Assembly: GCA_035701265.1 (NCBI GenBank)
Contig: DASSNU010000019.1
Span: 1-64,000, forward strand
DNA from: DASSNU01 sp035701265
GTDB lineage: Bacteria; Gemmatimonadota; Gemmatimonadetes; Gemmatimonadales; Gemmatimonadaceae
DNA length: 64,000 nucleotides
Direction: 5' to 3'
Position 1 is the first letter of the stretch; each line of letters begins with the position of its first letter. Below the pieces are notes generated by a model. That model searched no databases. It was not told the DNA's origin and saw only the letters and a list, made by a program, of their open reading frames with translations. Of the stretch, positions 17,833-25,883 are shown piece by piece. Both the position numbers and the translations under genes were made by a program.

Positions 17833-19416
17833 ATGGCCACCGAGAAGCCGGTGTTCGAGCAACCCCAGTCCGCCACCGTGACGCGCGACGAGCCCCCTCC
17901 CGGGCTGGAGCGCTATACGCAGGACCGTTCCTTCTTCGGGCAGCCGGGGGGCCTCTCCACGCTGTTCTTCACGGAGATGTGGGAGCGGTTCTCGTACTAC
18001 GGGATCCGCCCCCTGCTCGTGCTGTTCATGACGGCGGCGGTGGTGAACGGCGGGTTCGACTTCGAGCCGACCGTCGCGTCGGCCATCGTCGGCCTCTATG
18101 CATCGTCGGTCTACATCACGGCGCTTCCCGGCGGGTGGATCGCCGACCGGTGGCTTGGGCTCCAGCGCTCGATCTGGTGGGGTGGCGTGCTCATCGCGCT
18201 CGGCCACCTCTCGATCGCGCTGTCGGTGTTCATGCCGCGGAGCACGTTCTTCATCGGGCTCCTGCTCATCGTGCTCGGAACCGGACTGCTCAAGCCCAAC
18301 GTGTCCGCCATTGTGGGCGAGTTGTACCCCGAAGGCGGCTCTCGACGCGACGCCGCGTTTTCCATCTTCTACATGGGAATCAACCTGGGTGCGTTCATCG
18401 CGCCGCTCATCACGAATGGCTTGGGTGAGAAGGTGGCGTGGCATCTCGGGTTCGGTGTGGCTGGCCTCGGGATGGTCATCGGGCTCATCGTCTTCCGGGT
18501 ACGTGCGAAGCGCACGCTCGGGCCCATCGGCAAGCAGCCGTCCGGCGACGAGCGTTCGCAGCGTCGTGTTCGCAACATCTCGTTCGCCATTCTGATCGCC
18601 TTCGCACTGTTGGTTGTGCTCGCGGTGACGGGAGTGCTATCGGTCAATCCCGTGGCCATCGCCGAGCGGATGACGGCCGTGTACCTCGCGCTCGTGTTGC
18701 TCTATTTCGGGTATCTCTTCTTCTTCGCCGGCCTGACGACGAACGAGAAGAAACGGGTGGCGGTGATCGTCGTCCTGTTCGTCTTCGCGACGGTGTTCTG
18801 GTCCGCGTTCGAGCAGGCACCGACGTCGCTGAATCTCTTCTCCAGGGACTTCACCGATCGTGTGATCTTCGGATGGGAGATGCCCGCCGGCTGGATGCAG
18901 TCCGTCAATTCGTTCTTCGTCATCACGCTTGCTCCGGTGTTCGCGGCGTTGTGGCTGTGGCTGGGGCGCCGCGGGAAGGACCCGTCGAGCCCCGCGAAGT
19001 TCACCATCGGACTCGCCATGAACGGCATCGGGTTCGTGGTGATGCTGCTCGCCGCGCGCCACGCCATTGTGGGGCCTGGCCAGGCCGTGCGCGTATCGAT
19101 GTTCTGGCTCATCGCCAGCTACTTCTTCCAGACGCTGGGTGAGCTCTCGTTGAGCCCGGTGGGGCTGAGCTCGATGACCAAGCTGGCCCCGAAGCGATTC
19201 GTGGGACAGATGATGGGTGTGTGGTTCCTCGCGTCGGCCGTCGGCAACCTGATCGCCGGACTGGTGGGCGGGCAGGTGGACCCGAACGACCTGCAGCAGA
19301 TGCCGGAGCTGTTCCAGCGCACGGCGCTCTCGCTCTTCATCGGCGCGGTGGTGCTCGGCGCGCTCGTGATCCCGATCCGCCGGATGATGCGCGAGAGTCC
19401 GGAGACTATTCAGTAA
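17833..19416 (+). CDS. POT-family proton-coupled peptide transporter
   Basis: A 527-residue inner-membrane symporter of the proton-dependent oligopeptide transporter (PTR2/POT) family. The diagnostic ExxERFxYY motif appears as EMWERFSYYGIRPLL (near residues 49-63), followed by the PTR2 signature region (IADRWLG ... GTGLLKPNVSAIVGELY) and FSIFYMGINLGAFIAPL. The C-terminal half has PTR features (FFQTLGELSLSPVGLSSMTKLAP). About 14 membrane segments are expected. It lies 19 bp behind the ABC peptide importer, so two energetically different peptide uptake routes may share a transcript. A strong hairpin follows its stop. Confidence 0.94.
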   Translation: MATEKPVFEQPQSATVTRDEPPPGLERYTQDRSFFGQPGGLSTLFFTEMWERFSYYGIRPLLVLFMTAAVVNGGFDFEPTVASAIVGLYASSVYITALPGGWIADRWLGLQRSIWWGGVLIALGHLSIALSVFMPRSTFFIGLLLIVLGTGLLKPNVSAIVGELYPEGGSRRDAAFSIFYMGINLGAFIAPLITNGLGEKVAWHLGFGVAGLGMVIGLIVFRVRAKRTLGPIGKQPSGDERSQRRVRNISFAILIAFALLVVLAVTGVLSVNPVAIAERMTAVYLALVLLYFGYLFFFAGLTTNEKKRVAVIVVLFVFATVFWSAFEQAPTSLNLFSRDFTDRVIFGWEMPAGWMQSVNSFFVITLAPVFAALWLWLGRRGKDPSSPAKFTIGLAMNGIGFVVMLLAARHAIVGPGQAVRVSMFWLIASYFFQTLGELSLSPVGLSSMTKLAPKRFVGQMMGVWFLASAVGNLIAGLVGGQVDPNDLQQMPELFQRTALSLFIGAVVLGALVIPIRRMMRESPETIQ

Positions 19417-19475
19417 GCACCTACGCGGTGCGGCGGACATCGCGCCGCTCGCGCCGTGCCCACGCGCACGACGCA

Positions 19476-19519
19476 CACAACAGAGCGCCGCGACGGGCAT
19501 GTCGCGGCGCTCTGTTGTG
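19476..19519. terminator. Perfect 19-bp hairpin between convergent genes
   Basis: CACAACAGAGCGCCGCGAC at 19476-19494, loop GGGCAT, then its exact complement at 19501-19519. It lies between the POT gene and the converging outer-membrane protein gene. Because A-rich and T-rich bases form the stem base on both sides, it can act as an intrinsic terminator in both directions. Confidence 0.85.
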
Positions 19520-19538
19520 GTACGCTATCGCGGCGGGA

Positions 19539-21275
19539 TCACGGCCACTCGAACATGCTGCGCGGCACCGAGCGCTCGCGGCTCCACGCCACATCGTTCG
19601 GCTCGTGCGTGGTGCGGAAGTGGACGTTCACCGCAGTGAGACGGATCTCCCACCCGGTGTGCGGCGTTCGGCTGAACGGATACGCGATGTCCAGCCGCCA
19701 GGTGCGCTGCGATCCGGGCGGGATCGCCACCCGGATCCCCACGCCGGCACCCACGCGCACCGGCGTCGTCACGCCGAGTGGAATGTCCCCCGCCCACAAC
19801 CGCCCCGCGTCGACGAACGCCACCAGTCCCAGGTCCGCCTGATCCCACGGCGTGCCCGCGAGCCAGCGATCCTCGAGCCGCACCACCGCACGCCGTGCAC
19901 CCGTCTCGCGTGATCCGTGATATCCGCGCACGCCCCCCACGCGGTCGCCCAGCGTGAGCTGGAATGGGATGCGCTCGCGCCAACCGGCGGCCCAGTCTCC
20001 CTCCATGATGAACCGGTTTCGTCCACCACCCTTGATGTAGTGCGTCGCGCTCCCAGACAGCAGGATGCCGTCCCACGTCAGATCGTCGAAGTTCCTGCGC
20101 GCTTCGGCCCGCACACGCGCGGTGGTGAGCCGCCGCGCGCCGCCAATGCCGGCGTACAGATCGGACGCGAACAGAATGTCATCGTCGCTCGTGCCGAGCA
20201 GCTCCATGCTTCGTCCCACCAGGCCGCTCACCTGGAACCCCACCGGCACATCCTGCACTGCGGTGAGCGCCTCGAGTCCCGCCATGCGCCGGAAGCGAAT
20301 GTTGCGCAGTCCGAGCAGCACATTGAGGCGGGCGTTCTTCCGGTTCTCGAACCGTTGCAGCAGCGGCGTGAACTCCACACCCTCCGGCGGCGCCGGGGGC
20401 ATCCCCGTCTCGTCGATCTCCCTGGAGAGCGAAAGCCCCAGGATCTGCTGCGCACCCGGGTGACCGAAGCGGACGAGCCCTCCCACGTTCACCAGCGCGC
20501 GGCGTGTGGAGAGCGGCACCGGCTCGCCGTTGTCGTACAGCGTGTACACTTCGTTCCGATCCTCGGCCGTGATGCGCCATCCGGTGCGCTGGAACTCGGT
20601 CAGGAACGGGCGGCTCAACTGCACGGCCCAGCTACTCGAGCCGAGATCGCGCCGGTAGCCGAGGACATCCATGGTGAGCGGACGCCCGAGAAACTGGTAG
20701 TCGATCACGCGCACGCCGTACGTGTCGCGCACCACGCCGTCGCGCCACTCGGCGGCAGCGTACATCCCGCTCCCCATCACGTTGCCATCTCCCAACTGCA
20801 ACTGATCGAGGAACGGGCTCTCCGGTGACGTGGACGCGCGCGCCACCGGCGTCAGCTCGTCACGCGTGACCACGACCAGGACGACCCCGCCCGCACCGTC
20901 GGAGCGAGCGCGCACCTCCGCGGATGCGATGAACGGCTGGATGCGCAGCGCGCGTTCCGATTCCTCGCGCCGCCGCTCCGTGCACGCGTCTCCCTCGTGC
21001 AGCACCAGGAATCCGCGCACCACCTCCGGGCGTGTCGTGCTGTGCAACGCGGCCGCCCAGCGGATCGGCGCCTCCCACCACCGATTGAGCGCGCCGTTGT
21101 ACGGAGGGAGCGTGGTGATCTCGATCGCTCGGATGCGCTGCCCCTCACATCGCACGAAGTCGGTGGCCTGCGCCCGCGCGCGCCCCGCGACGAAGAGGGA
21201 GAGGACCGCACCGGCCCACACCCAGAGCGCCCCGCGGCGCGCGCGGCACGACACCGGCGGCGGTGCCTGGCTCAC
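19539..21275 (-). CDS. Omp85/BamA-like outer-membrane protein with POTRA domain
   Basis: About 578 residues. A signal peptide (GALWVWAGAVLSLFVAGRARAQ, ending AxA-Q) leads into one POTRA-like domain (IRAIEITTLPPYN ... RALRIQPFIASAEVRAR ... GGVVLVVVTRDE), then a long stretch rich in alternating aromatic and polar strands typical of a 16-stranded barrel. GDRVGGVRGYHGSRETGARRAVVRLEDRW near residue 470 resembles the conserved region before the last strands of surface-antigen barrels (the VRGY/F-type loop of the Omp85 family). The single POTRA suggests a TamA/FhaC-type or phylum-specific transporter rather than BamA itself. I chose GTG 21275 (CGGAG upstream); the frame extends to 21386. Confidence 0.65.
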   Translation of the reverse strand: MSQAPPPVSCRARRGALWVWAGAVLSLFVAGRARAQATDFVRCEGQRIRAIEITTLPPYNGALNRWWEAPIRWAAALHSTTRPEVVRGFLVLHEGDACTERRREESERALRIQPFIASAEVRARSDGAGGVVLVVVTRDELTPVARASTSPESPFLDQLQLGDGNVMGSGMYAAAEWRDGVVRDTYGVRVIDYQFLGRPLTMDVLGYRRDLGSSSWAVQLSRPFLTEFQRTGWRITAEDRNEVYTLYDNGEPVPLSTRRALVNVGGLVRFGHPGAQQILGLSLSREIDETGMPPAPPEGVEFTPLLQRFENRKNARLNVLLGLRNIRFRRMAGLEALTAVQDVPVGFQVSGLVGRSMELLGTSDDDILFASDLYAGIGGARRLTTARVRAEARRNFDDLTWDGILLSGSATHYIKGGGRNRFIMEGDWAAGWRERIPFQLTLGDRVGGVRGYHGSRETGARRAVVRLEDRWLAGTPWDQADLGLVAFVDAGRLWAGDIPLGVTTPVRVGAGVGIRVAIPPGSQRTWRLDIAYPFSRTPHTGWEIRLTAVNVHFRTTHEPNDVAWSRERSVPRSMFEWP

Positions 21276-21445
21276 GAACGCTCCGCGGGCGATTCGCTCG
21301 CCTCCGTACTTCCGAGTGACACCATTCGAGCGACCTGCCTGCGAGTGATGGGTGTGCCGCCGGTGGGACAGCCGATGGTAGAGCAAGGGATGGACCGCCT
21401 GACGCCGGCGCCAAGGAGGGCGCCGCGAGTGGTGACGCGACGACG

Positions 21446-21997
21446 TCAGCGGCGCATGCGGCGCTTGAGCTCCTCGAGCTGGCGCTCAGCGGCGGCATCA
21501 CGTGCCGCCTGATCGATCACGTGCCGGAGCGCGGCGTCCGCGTCGTCCGGCTCCTCCTCCGCCGGCCGTCGTGCCGCACCTGGCGCCGTACCCAGCGCGC
21601 CATCGAGCGGCAGTCCGAGCGACGCCGCCTTGAGCTGCGCCGTCATCTCCTCCACCTCGCGCCCGGCCAGCGCGAGCTCCGCATCCTGCACTTCCAACTT
21701 GCGCTCCAGCACGCGGACGCGCTCTTCGTGCCGCTCGGCGAAGCGCTGCGCCACCTGCACCGTTTCGTCGTCCCCGATGCCGGCGGCCAGGGCGCCGCGC
21801 CGACGCGCGGTTTCCAGTTCCTTTCGCTCCGCCGCGAGCTGCGAGCGCGTCGCCTCTGCGGCGGTGCGCATCTCGGCCACCGCCATTCTTGCGTGCACCA
21901 GGGAGTCGCGCATGAGCGCCACCACCGCACGCCCCTCAGCCGGGGACGTCACGCCCGCGAGCGCGTCACGGATGGCCTGCTTCAGCCCATCGAACAC
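21446..21997 (-). CDS. Coiled-coil protein, possibly PspA-like
   Basis: A 183-residue, highly charged, almost wholly helical protein. Heptad-like Leu/Ala spacing runs from about residue 30 to 125 (EATRSQLAAERKELETARRRG ... ERHEERVRVLERKLEVQDAEL), followed by an acidic linker (RPAEEEPDDADAALRHV) and a basic end. The start MFDGLKQAIRDALAG with an amphipathic helix resembles the membrane-sensing N-terminus of PspA/IM30 proteins, but no diagnostic sequence was recognised. Neighbours are the outer-membrane protein and a zinc-ribbon gene, all on this strand with short gaps, so they may be co-transcribed. Confidence 0.75.
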   Translation of the reverse strand: MFDGLKQAIRDALAGVTSPAEGRAVVALMRDSLVHARMAVAEMRTAAEATRSQLAAERKELETARRRGALAAGIGDDETVQVAQRFAERHEERVRVLERKLEVQDAELALAGREVEEMTAQLKAASLGLPLDGALGTAPGAARRPAEEEPDDADAALRHVIDQAARDAAAERQLEELKRRMRR

Positions 21998-22025
21998 GAT
22001 GGTCCGGCCCCCCGGTGTGCCGGCG

Positions 22026-22190
22026 TCAGGACTTGCGCGGCGTGCGGGCGTAAAACCCGCTCAGGATGCGCTCCACGTCGCGCGACGAGCACCGCGGGCA
22101 GCTCGCATGCTGTGGGTCGTGGTCGTCCATCCGCTCGCGAAGAACGAACGCCTGTTTGCACGCGCGGCAGTAGTATTCGTACGTGGGCAT
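22026..22190 (-). CDS. FmdB-type zinc-ribbon protein
   Basis: A 54-residue protein with the FmdB-family opening MPTYEYYCRACKQAF and two CxxC pairs (C8/C11 and C31/C34) that should bind one zinc ion. The spacing and the conserved YEYxC start are specific for this family, whose members are often placed near regulators or outer-membrane genes and whose function is not known. The ATG at 22190 is the only sensible start since the family always begins MPxYEY. It is 28 bp upstream of the coiled-coil gene on the same strand. Confidence 0.88.
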   Translation of the reverse strand: MPTYEYYCRACKQAFVLRERMDDHDPQHASCPRCSSRDVERILSGFYARTPRKS

Positions 22191-22375
22191 ATCGGGCCTC
22201 GCCAGCAGTAGCGCAATGTCGTACGATACTGGGCGTTCACGCCGCCGCGCAAGCGCGATGCGCACCCGAATCCGCGTCCACTGGCGGGCACCCTGGGGCC
22301 ATGGCGCACCATGCGGTGCGCGGCGCGCGACCATCGCTTCCGAGCCGGCGCGCGGCGCCCTTCGCGAACCCAACC

Positions 22376-23134
22376 GTGACTGCAGAGCACACCCGGACAC
22401 CGATCATCGGCATCACCGCGCTCCTCGATCGGAGCGGCTCCGCGCCGCGCGTGCGCGCGAGCGAAGCGTACGTGCGCGCCACCGAGCGTGCGGGCGGCCT
22501 CCCGCTACTCGTGCCGCCACTGGAGCACGCCGCCCCGGCGCGCCGGCTCGTCGAGGAGCTCGATGCCGTACTGCTCACCGGGGGCGAGGACGTGGATCCG
22601 GCGCGCTACGGCGCGGCGCCCCACCCCGCCACCGAGCCGCCATGCGCGCTCCGCGACGACACCGAGATCGCGCTCGTGCAGCATGCGCGCGCGTTGCGAC
22701 GGCCCGTGCTCGCCATCTGTCGCGGGATCCAGGTGCTCAACATCGCGCTCGCGGGGACGCTCGTGCAGGACCTTCCCAGTGAGCGGCCGAGCGACATCGC
22801 GCACACCGGCACGCCGCGCGCGGAACGATCGCACGCGGTGCGCGTGGCGCCCGGCTCGCGCCTGGCGGCCGCGCTCGCGCTCCCCGCAGGCGGGGAGATC
22901 CGCGTCAACTCCGCGCACCACCAGGCAGTGGATCGTCCCGCTGCGGGGCTTCGCGCCACCGCGTGGGCGCCGGACGGCGTGATCGAGGGGGTGGAGTGGG
23001 ACGGCGACGACTGGTGGGCGATCGGCGTGCAGTGGCACCCCGAGGATCTCACCCGTACGCACGAAGGATGGGACCGCGCGCTCTTCGATGCCTTCGTCGC
23101 CGCGGCGCGCGCTGCACACGCGGCGCGCCGATAG
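22376..23134 (+). CDS. Gamma-glutamyl-gamma-aminobutyrate hydrolase family (peptidase C26)
   Basis: A class-I glutamine-amidotransferase-fold hydrolase of about 252 residues. The opening TPIIGITALLDRSG, the LLTGGEDVDPARYG block (near 62-76), the nucleophile in ILAICRGIQVLNIALAG (Cys near 107) and the catalytic His-Glu pair in GVQWHPED (near 225) match the PuuD family, which cleaves gamma-glutamyl amides in polyamine or glutathione-like metabolism. No puu genes are nearby, so the substrate is open. GTG 22376 gives the family-sized protein; an ATG at 22301 would add 25 unconserved residues. Neither has a strong ribosome site. Confidence 0.85.
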   Translation: MTAEHTRTPIIGITALLDRSGSAPRVRASEAYVRATERAGGLPLLVPPLEHAAPARRLVEELDAVLLTGGEDVDPARYGAAPHPATEPPCALRDDTEIALVQHARALRRPVLAICRGIQVLNIALAGTLVQDLPSERPSDIAHTGTPRAERSHAVRVAPGSRLAAALALPAGGEIRVNSAHHQAVDRPAAGLRATAWAPDGVIEGVEWDGDDWWAIGVQWHPEDLTRTHEGWDRALFDAFVAAARAAHAARR

Positions 23135-23149
23135 CGGGACACCATGTTG

Positions 23150-23210
23150 CCGCGCGGCGGCGGCGACGCGTCGCCCGGCGCTCGATCTCGTGACGGCGCC
23201 CGCCGCGCGG
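23150..23210. terminator. GC-rich inverted repeat between convergent genes
   Basis: CCGCGCGGCGG at 23150-23160 pairs with CCGCCGCGCGG at 23200-23210, and GCGACGCGTCGC is nested between them. It occupies the whole gap between the C26 hydrolase and the converging hypothetical gene. Terminator function is inferred from placement. Confidence 0.45.
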
Positions 23211-23214
23211 CGCG

Positions 23215-23946
23215 CTAGGATGGCAGCCGGTAGCGCATGACGTCGCGCACCTGACGCATGAGCCGGTCGGGGGTGTGGTGATGGGGGAAGAGGAGCGTGT
23301 CGCTCACCCGGTTCAGTGCGATCCGTAGCGCGGCAAAGCGCTCGGCGGCAGCCAGAAAGAGCGACGCCATGCCGTGCTCGCGCGCCAGCGTGTGCTCCGC
23401 CGCGAGCTGATAGCCACGGCGCCCGAGATCCTCGTAGTAGCCCAGGTCCGGCCCGCCGCGGCGCCACGAGCGGTACTCGATGTGATCGGGAAAGAGACCG
23501 CTCAACCAGAGCGCGTAGTTGCCGAGATGGGCGCGCACGAGGAATGTGCGCCGCGCGTCGGGGCCATCCACGTCATCCAGCAACGCCGCCAACGTGGCGT
23601 ATTGCTCGTCATCGTGCGGCGCAATCTGGTGCGCGCGGTCGCGCATGCCGAAGTGGAGAAGCAGCGAGGCCACGTAGTCGCACAGCACGCGGTCATCCTC
23701 TCCGGCCTGCCGCATGGCGTGGCGCACCACCACGTAGCAGAAGAGCGGCAAGGATGACCGCGCGCCGAGGGGGGCCCCGACGAGCGCCGTGAGCAGCCGC
23801 GGATCGTCGAGCAGCGCGTCGATCCCCTCGTCGCGCAGACGTTCTTCCGCCGCTTCCAGCTCGGCGGCGGAGCCTCGGGCAATCAGGCGCAGAGCAAGCT
23901 GCGCATCGTCGCGTTCCAGTGACGCGCGAACGTTCGCCAGAATCAT
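23215..23946 (-). CDS. Hypothetical helical protein (243 aa)
   Basis: Not recognised. The translation is rich in amphipathic helices (ERDDAQLALRLIARGSAAELEAAEERLRDEGIDALLDDPRLLTAL) with conserved-looking aromatic and His clusters further on (YVVVRHAMRQAGEDDRVLCDYVASLLLHFG; HHHTPDRLMRQVRDVMRYRLPS). There is no signal peptide or membrane helix, so it is probably cytoplasmic. The repeated helix pairs suggest an all-alpha scaffold. It is monocistronic between a convergent and a divergent neighbour. Codon use is that of the core genome, so it is likely a lineage-specific gene rather than a transferred one. Confidence 0.8.
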   Translation of the reverse strand: MILANVRASLERDDAQLALRLIARGSAAELEAAEERLRDEGIDALLDDPRLLTALVGAPLGARSSLPLFCYVVVRHAMRQAGEDDRVLCDYVASLLLHFGMRDRAHQIAPHDDEQYATLAALLDDVDGPDARRTFLVRAHLGNYALWLSGLFPDHIEYRSWRRGGPDLGYYEDLGRRGYQLAAEHTLAREHGMASLFLAAAERFAALRIALNRVSDTLLFPHHHTPDRLMRQVRDVMRYRLPS

Positions 23947-24339
23947 CGCTCCCTCCGTCGTCCCGTGTTTCGGATGCGAGGATCATCCCGCGCTGTGCTC
24001 GTCCGCGCCGCTGGCATCGTCCACCCGCTGCGTCCGTCGCGGGAAGGCCTCATCGCACCACGCTTGTAGTACACCGCCTATGCGACGGACGTGCCGCGGC
24101 GCTTCTTCATATCGACGACGCAATCCCGAGCGCGTCATGCGCAGCGCGTCACGCGGAGCGCGTCCTGCGCGCACGCCGCGCATGCTGGCACTCCCCCGCG
24201 CGGAGTGCTGATTGCCTTTCGCATCCGAGCGGCCCATCTTGCCGGTCCAGCCCCTCCGGACGCAGGCGCGCACCGCATGGCGGTCGCTGCGCCGCGGCCG
24301 GGGAACAGAAGCCCGCCCTTACCGGTATGTACGGACAGC
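23947..24339. other. Intergenic, 393 bp, holds a short tandem repeat
   Basis: No gene is supported here. It contains the divergent upstream regions of the hypothetical gene and the glycosyltransferase and three head-to-tail copies of a 14-nt unit at 24129-24170. The glycosyltransferase frame is open back to 24091, but these codons are low-complexity and cover the repeat. Confidence 0.6.
24129..24170. repeat. Three tandem copies of a 14-nt unit
   Basis: The units AGCGCGTCATGCGC, AGCGCGTCACGCGG and AGCGCGTCCTGCGC follow one another with no gap. Each contains a GCG-rich inverted core. They lie about 170 bp upstream of the glycosyltransferase operon. Confidence 0.75.
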
Positions 24340-25101
24340 ATGCTCATCATCGGCATTCCCACGTTCAACGAAGCCCCCACCGTGGGGCTCGTGCTCTGGC
24401 GCATCCGGAAGGTGTTCGAGGAGTACGGGCGCGAGTACGAGCTGCTCGTGCTCGACGACGGCTCCTCGGATGACACCACCGAACGGCTCCGCCCGTACAC
24501 GGACGTGCTTCCGCTCACGCTCATCCGGCACGACGAGCGGCGTGGCTACGCGGCGTCGATCGAGCGGCTGCTGCGTGAGGCCGCCGCGCGCACGCGGTAT
24601 CCGCGGCGCGATGCGCTCATCACCATGCAGGCGGACTTCACCGACCCACCCGAGCAGATCCCCGACCTGGCCAAGCGCTTCGAGGGGGGAGCGGACGTGG
24701 TGGTCGGTGAGCGCCGCACGGCGGGGCGGAACGCGCCGGACGCGGTGCGCCGGTTGCACCGCGTGGCGCCGTGGCTGCTCCGGCCGTTCGTGCGCGTGGA
24801 TCGCGTGAGCGATCTGGTGGGCGGATTCCGCCTCATGCGCATGGCCGTCGTGCGCGATCTGCTGCGCCAGGCGGGGGACGCACCGCTGCTCCACTGGAAC
24901 GGCTCCGCCGCCAACGCGGAGCTCCTGCTGCGCGCGGTACCGCACAGCCGCCGCATCGAGACTGTGGAGCTGGAGCCGCGCTACGACCTGCGCGAGCGCC
25001 CGTCGCGCGTGCGCACCTTCGCGAGCGCGCTCGACCTCTACCGGTTCGGTCGCGCCGCGCGCGCGGGACGCATCGTCGCCACCGCCGCGCCGCCATCGTG
25101 A
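24340..25101 (+). CDS. Glycosyltransferase family 2
   Basis: A 253-residue soluble GT-A enzyme of the dolichyl-phosphate-mannose-synthase type. It has the N-terminal IIGIPTFNEAPTVGLVL, nucleotide-binding LVLDDGSSDDTTERLR (near 39-54), RGYAASIERLL, and ITMQADFTDPPEQIPDL (near 90-105), where the Asp cluster would hold the metal and sugar nucleotide. No C-terminal membrane helices are present, so it acts on a cytoplasmic face substrate. The ATG at 24340 fits the family start. Its TGA overlaps the ATG of the next gene (TGATG), so translation is coupled with the DUF3108 gene. The acceptor is unknown. Confidence 0.85.
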   Translation: MLIIGIPTFNEAPTVGLVLWRIRKVFEEYGREYELLVLDDGSSDDTTERLRPYTDVLPLTLIRHDERRGYAASIERLLREAAARTRYPRRDALITMQADFTDPPEQIPDLAKRFEGGADVVVGERRTAGRNAPDAVRRLHRVAPWLLRPFVRVDRVSDLVGGFRLMRMAVVRDLLRQAGDAPLLHWNGSAANAELLLRAVPHSRRIETVELEPRYDLRERPSRVRTFASALDLYRFGRAARAGRIVATAAPPS

Positions 25102-25883
25102 TGCCCCCCGCACGGCGCCGTCTCGCCATCCTCGCCGCGATCGCGCTCTCGGGCGCGCCGGCAGCGCGCGCGCAGTCGCCGGCCGACGCGCTGCCGGAGC
25201 GCACCGCGCCCGCGCCCTTCGGCGTGGGGGAACGGCTGCTCTACGAGGTGCGCTTCGGCCCGATCCGGGTCGGCGATGGCCGGCTGGAGATCACCGAGCT
25301 CGACTCCATCCGCACCCGCCCCGCCTGGCACGCCATCTTCACAGTGAAAGGAGGCACGCTCGGCTTCCACGTGAACGATCGGTACGAGACGTGGATCGAC
25401 ACCACCGCGCTCAACTCGCTCCGCTTCGTGATGGATCTGGACGAGGGACGGTACGACCGCGAGCGCGATTATCAGGTCTTTCCCGAGAAGGCCGTGTTCA
25501 CCGAGGGGGGCGGCCCCGAGCGCCCCAGTGTGTCGGACCCACTCGATGAGATCTCGTTCCTGTACTACGTCCGCACCCTGCCGCTCGAGGTGGGCAAGAC
25601 GTACCGCGTGAACCGGTACTTCAAGCCGGATCGGAATCCGGTGATCATTCGTGTGCTCCGGAAGGAACGCGTGCGCGTGCCGGCCGGCACCTTCGACGCC
25701 ATCGTGGTGCAGCCGGTGTTCAAGACGAGCGGCATCTTCTCGGAAGATGGCGAGGCGCAGGTCTGGTTCACGGACGATGACCGCCGTATGCTGGTGCAGA
25801 TGAAATCGAAGCTCAAGTTCGGCTCCCTCAATCTGTACCTCACATCGTACCGCACCAGGACGACCTCCGACCAGGAACCGTGA
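25101..25883 (+). CDS. DUF3108 family exported protein
   Basis: A 260-residue protein with a signal peptide (AILAAIALSGAPAARAQ) and the features of DUF3108: FGVGERLLYEVRFGPIRVGDGRLEI near residues 38-60, then repeated beta-strand pairs (LRFVMDLDEGRYDRERDYQVFPEKAVF), a YYVRTLPLEVGKTYRVNRYF block and a C-terminal WFTDDDRRMLVQMKSKLKFGSLNLYL. The family is predicted periplasmic or outer-membrane-associated with a beta-rich fold; its role is unknown. It is sandwiched with overlaps between a glycosyltransferase and an unknown protein, hinting at an envelope-related pathway. Confidence 0.85.
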   Translation: MPPARRRLAILAAIALSGAPAARAQSPADALPERTAPAPFGVGERLLYEVRFGPIRVGDGRLEITELDSIRTRPAWHAIFTVKGGTLGFHVNDRYETWIDTTALNSLRFVMDLDEGRYDRERDYQVFPEKAVFTEGGGPERPSVSDPLDEISFLYYVRTLPLEVGKTYRVNRYFKPDRNPVIIRVLRKERVRVPAGTFDAIVVQPVFKTSGIFSEDGEAQVWFTDDDRRMLVQMKSKLKFGSLNLYLTSYRTRTTSDQEP

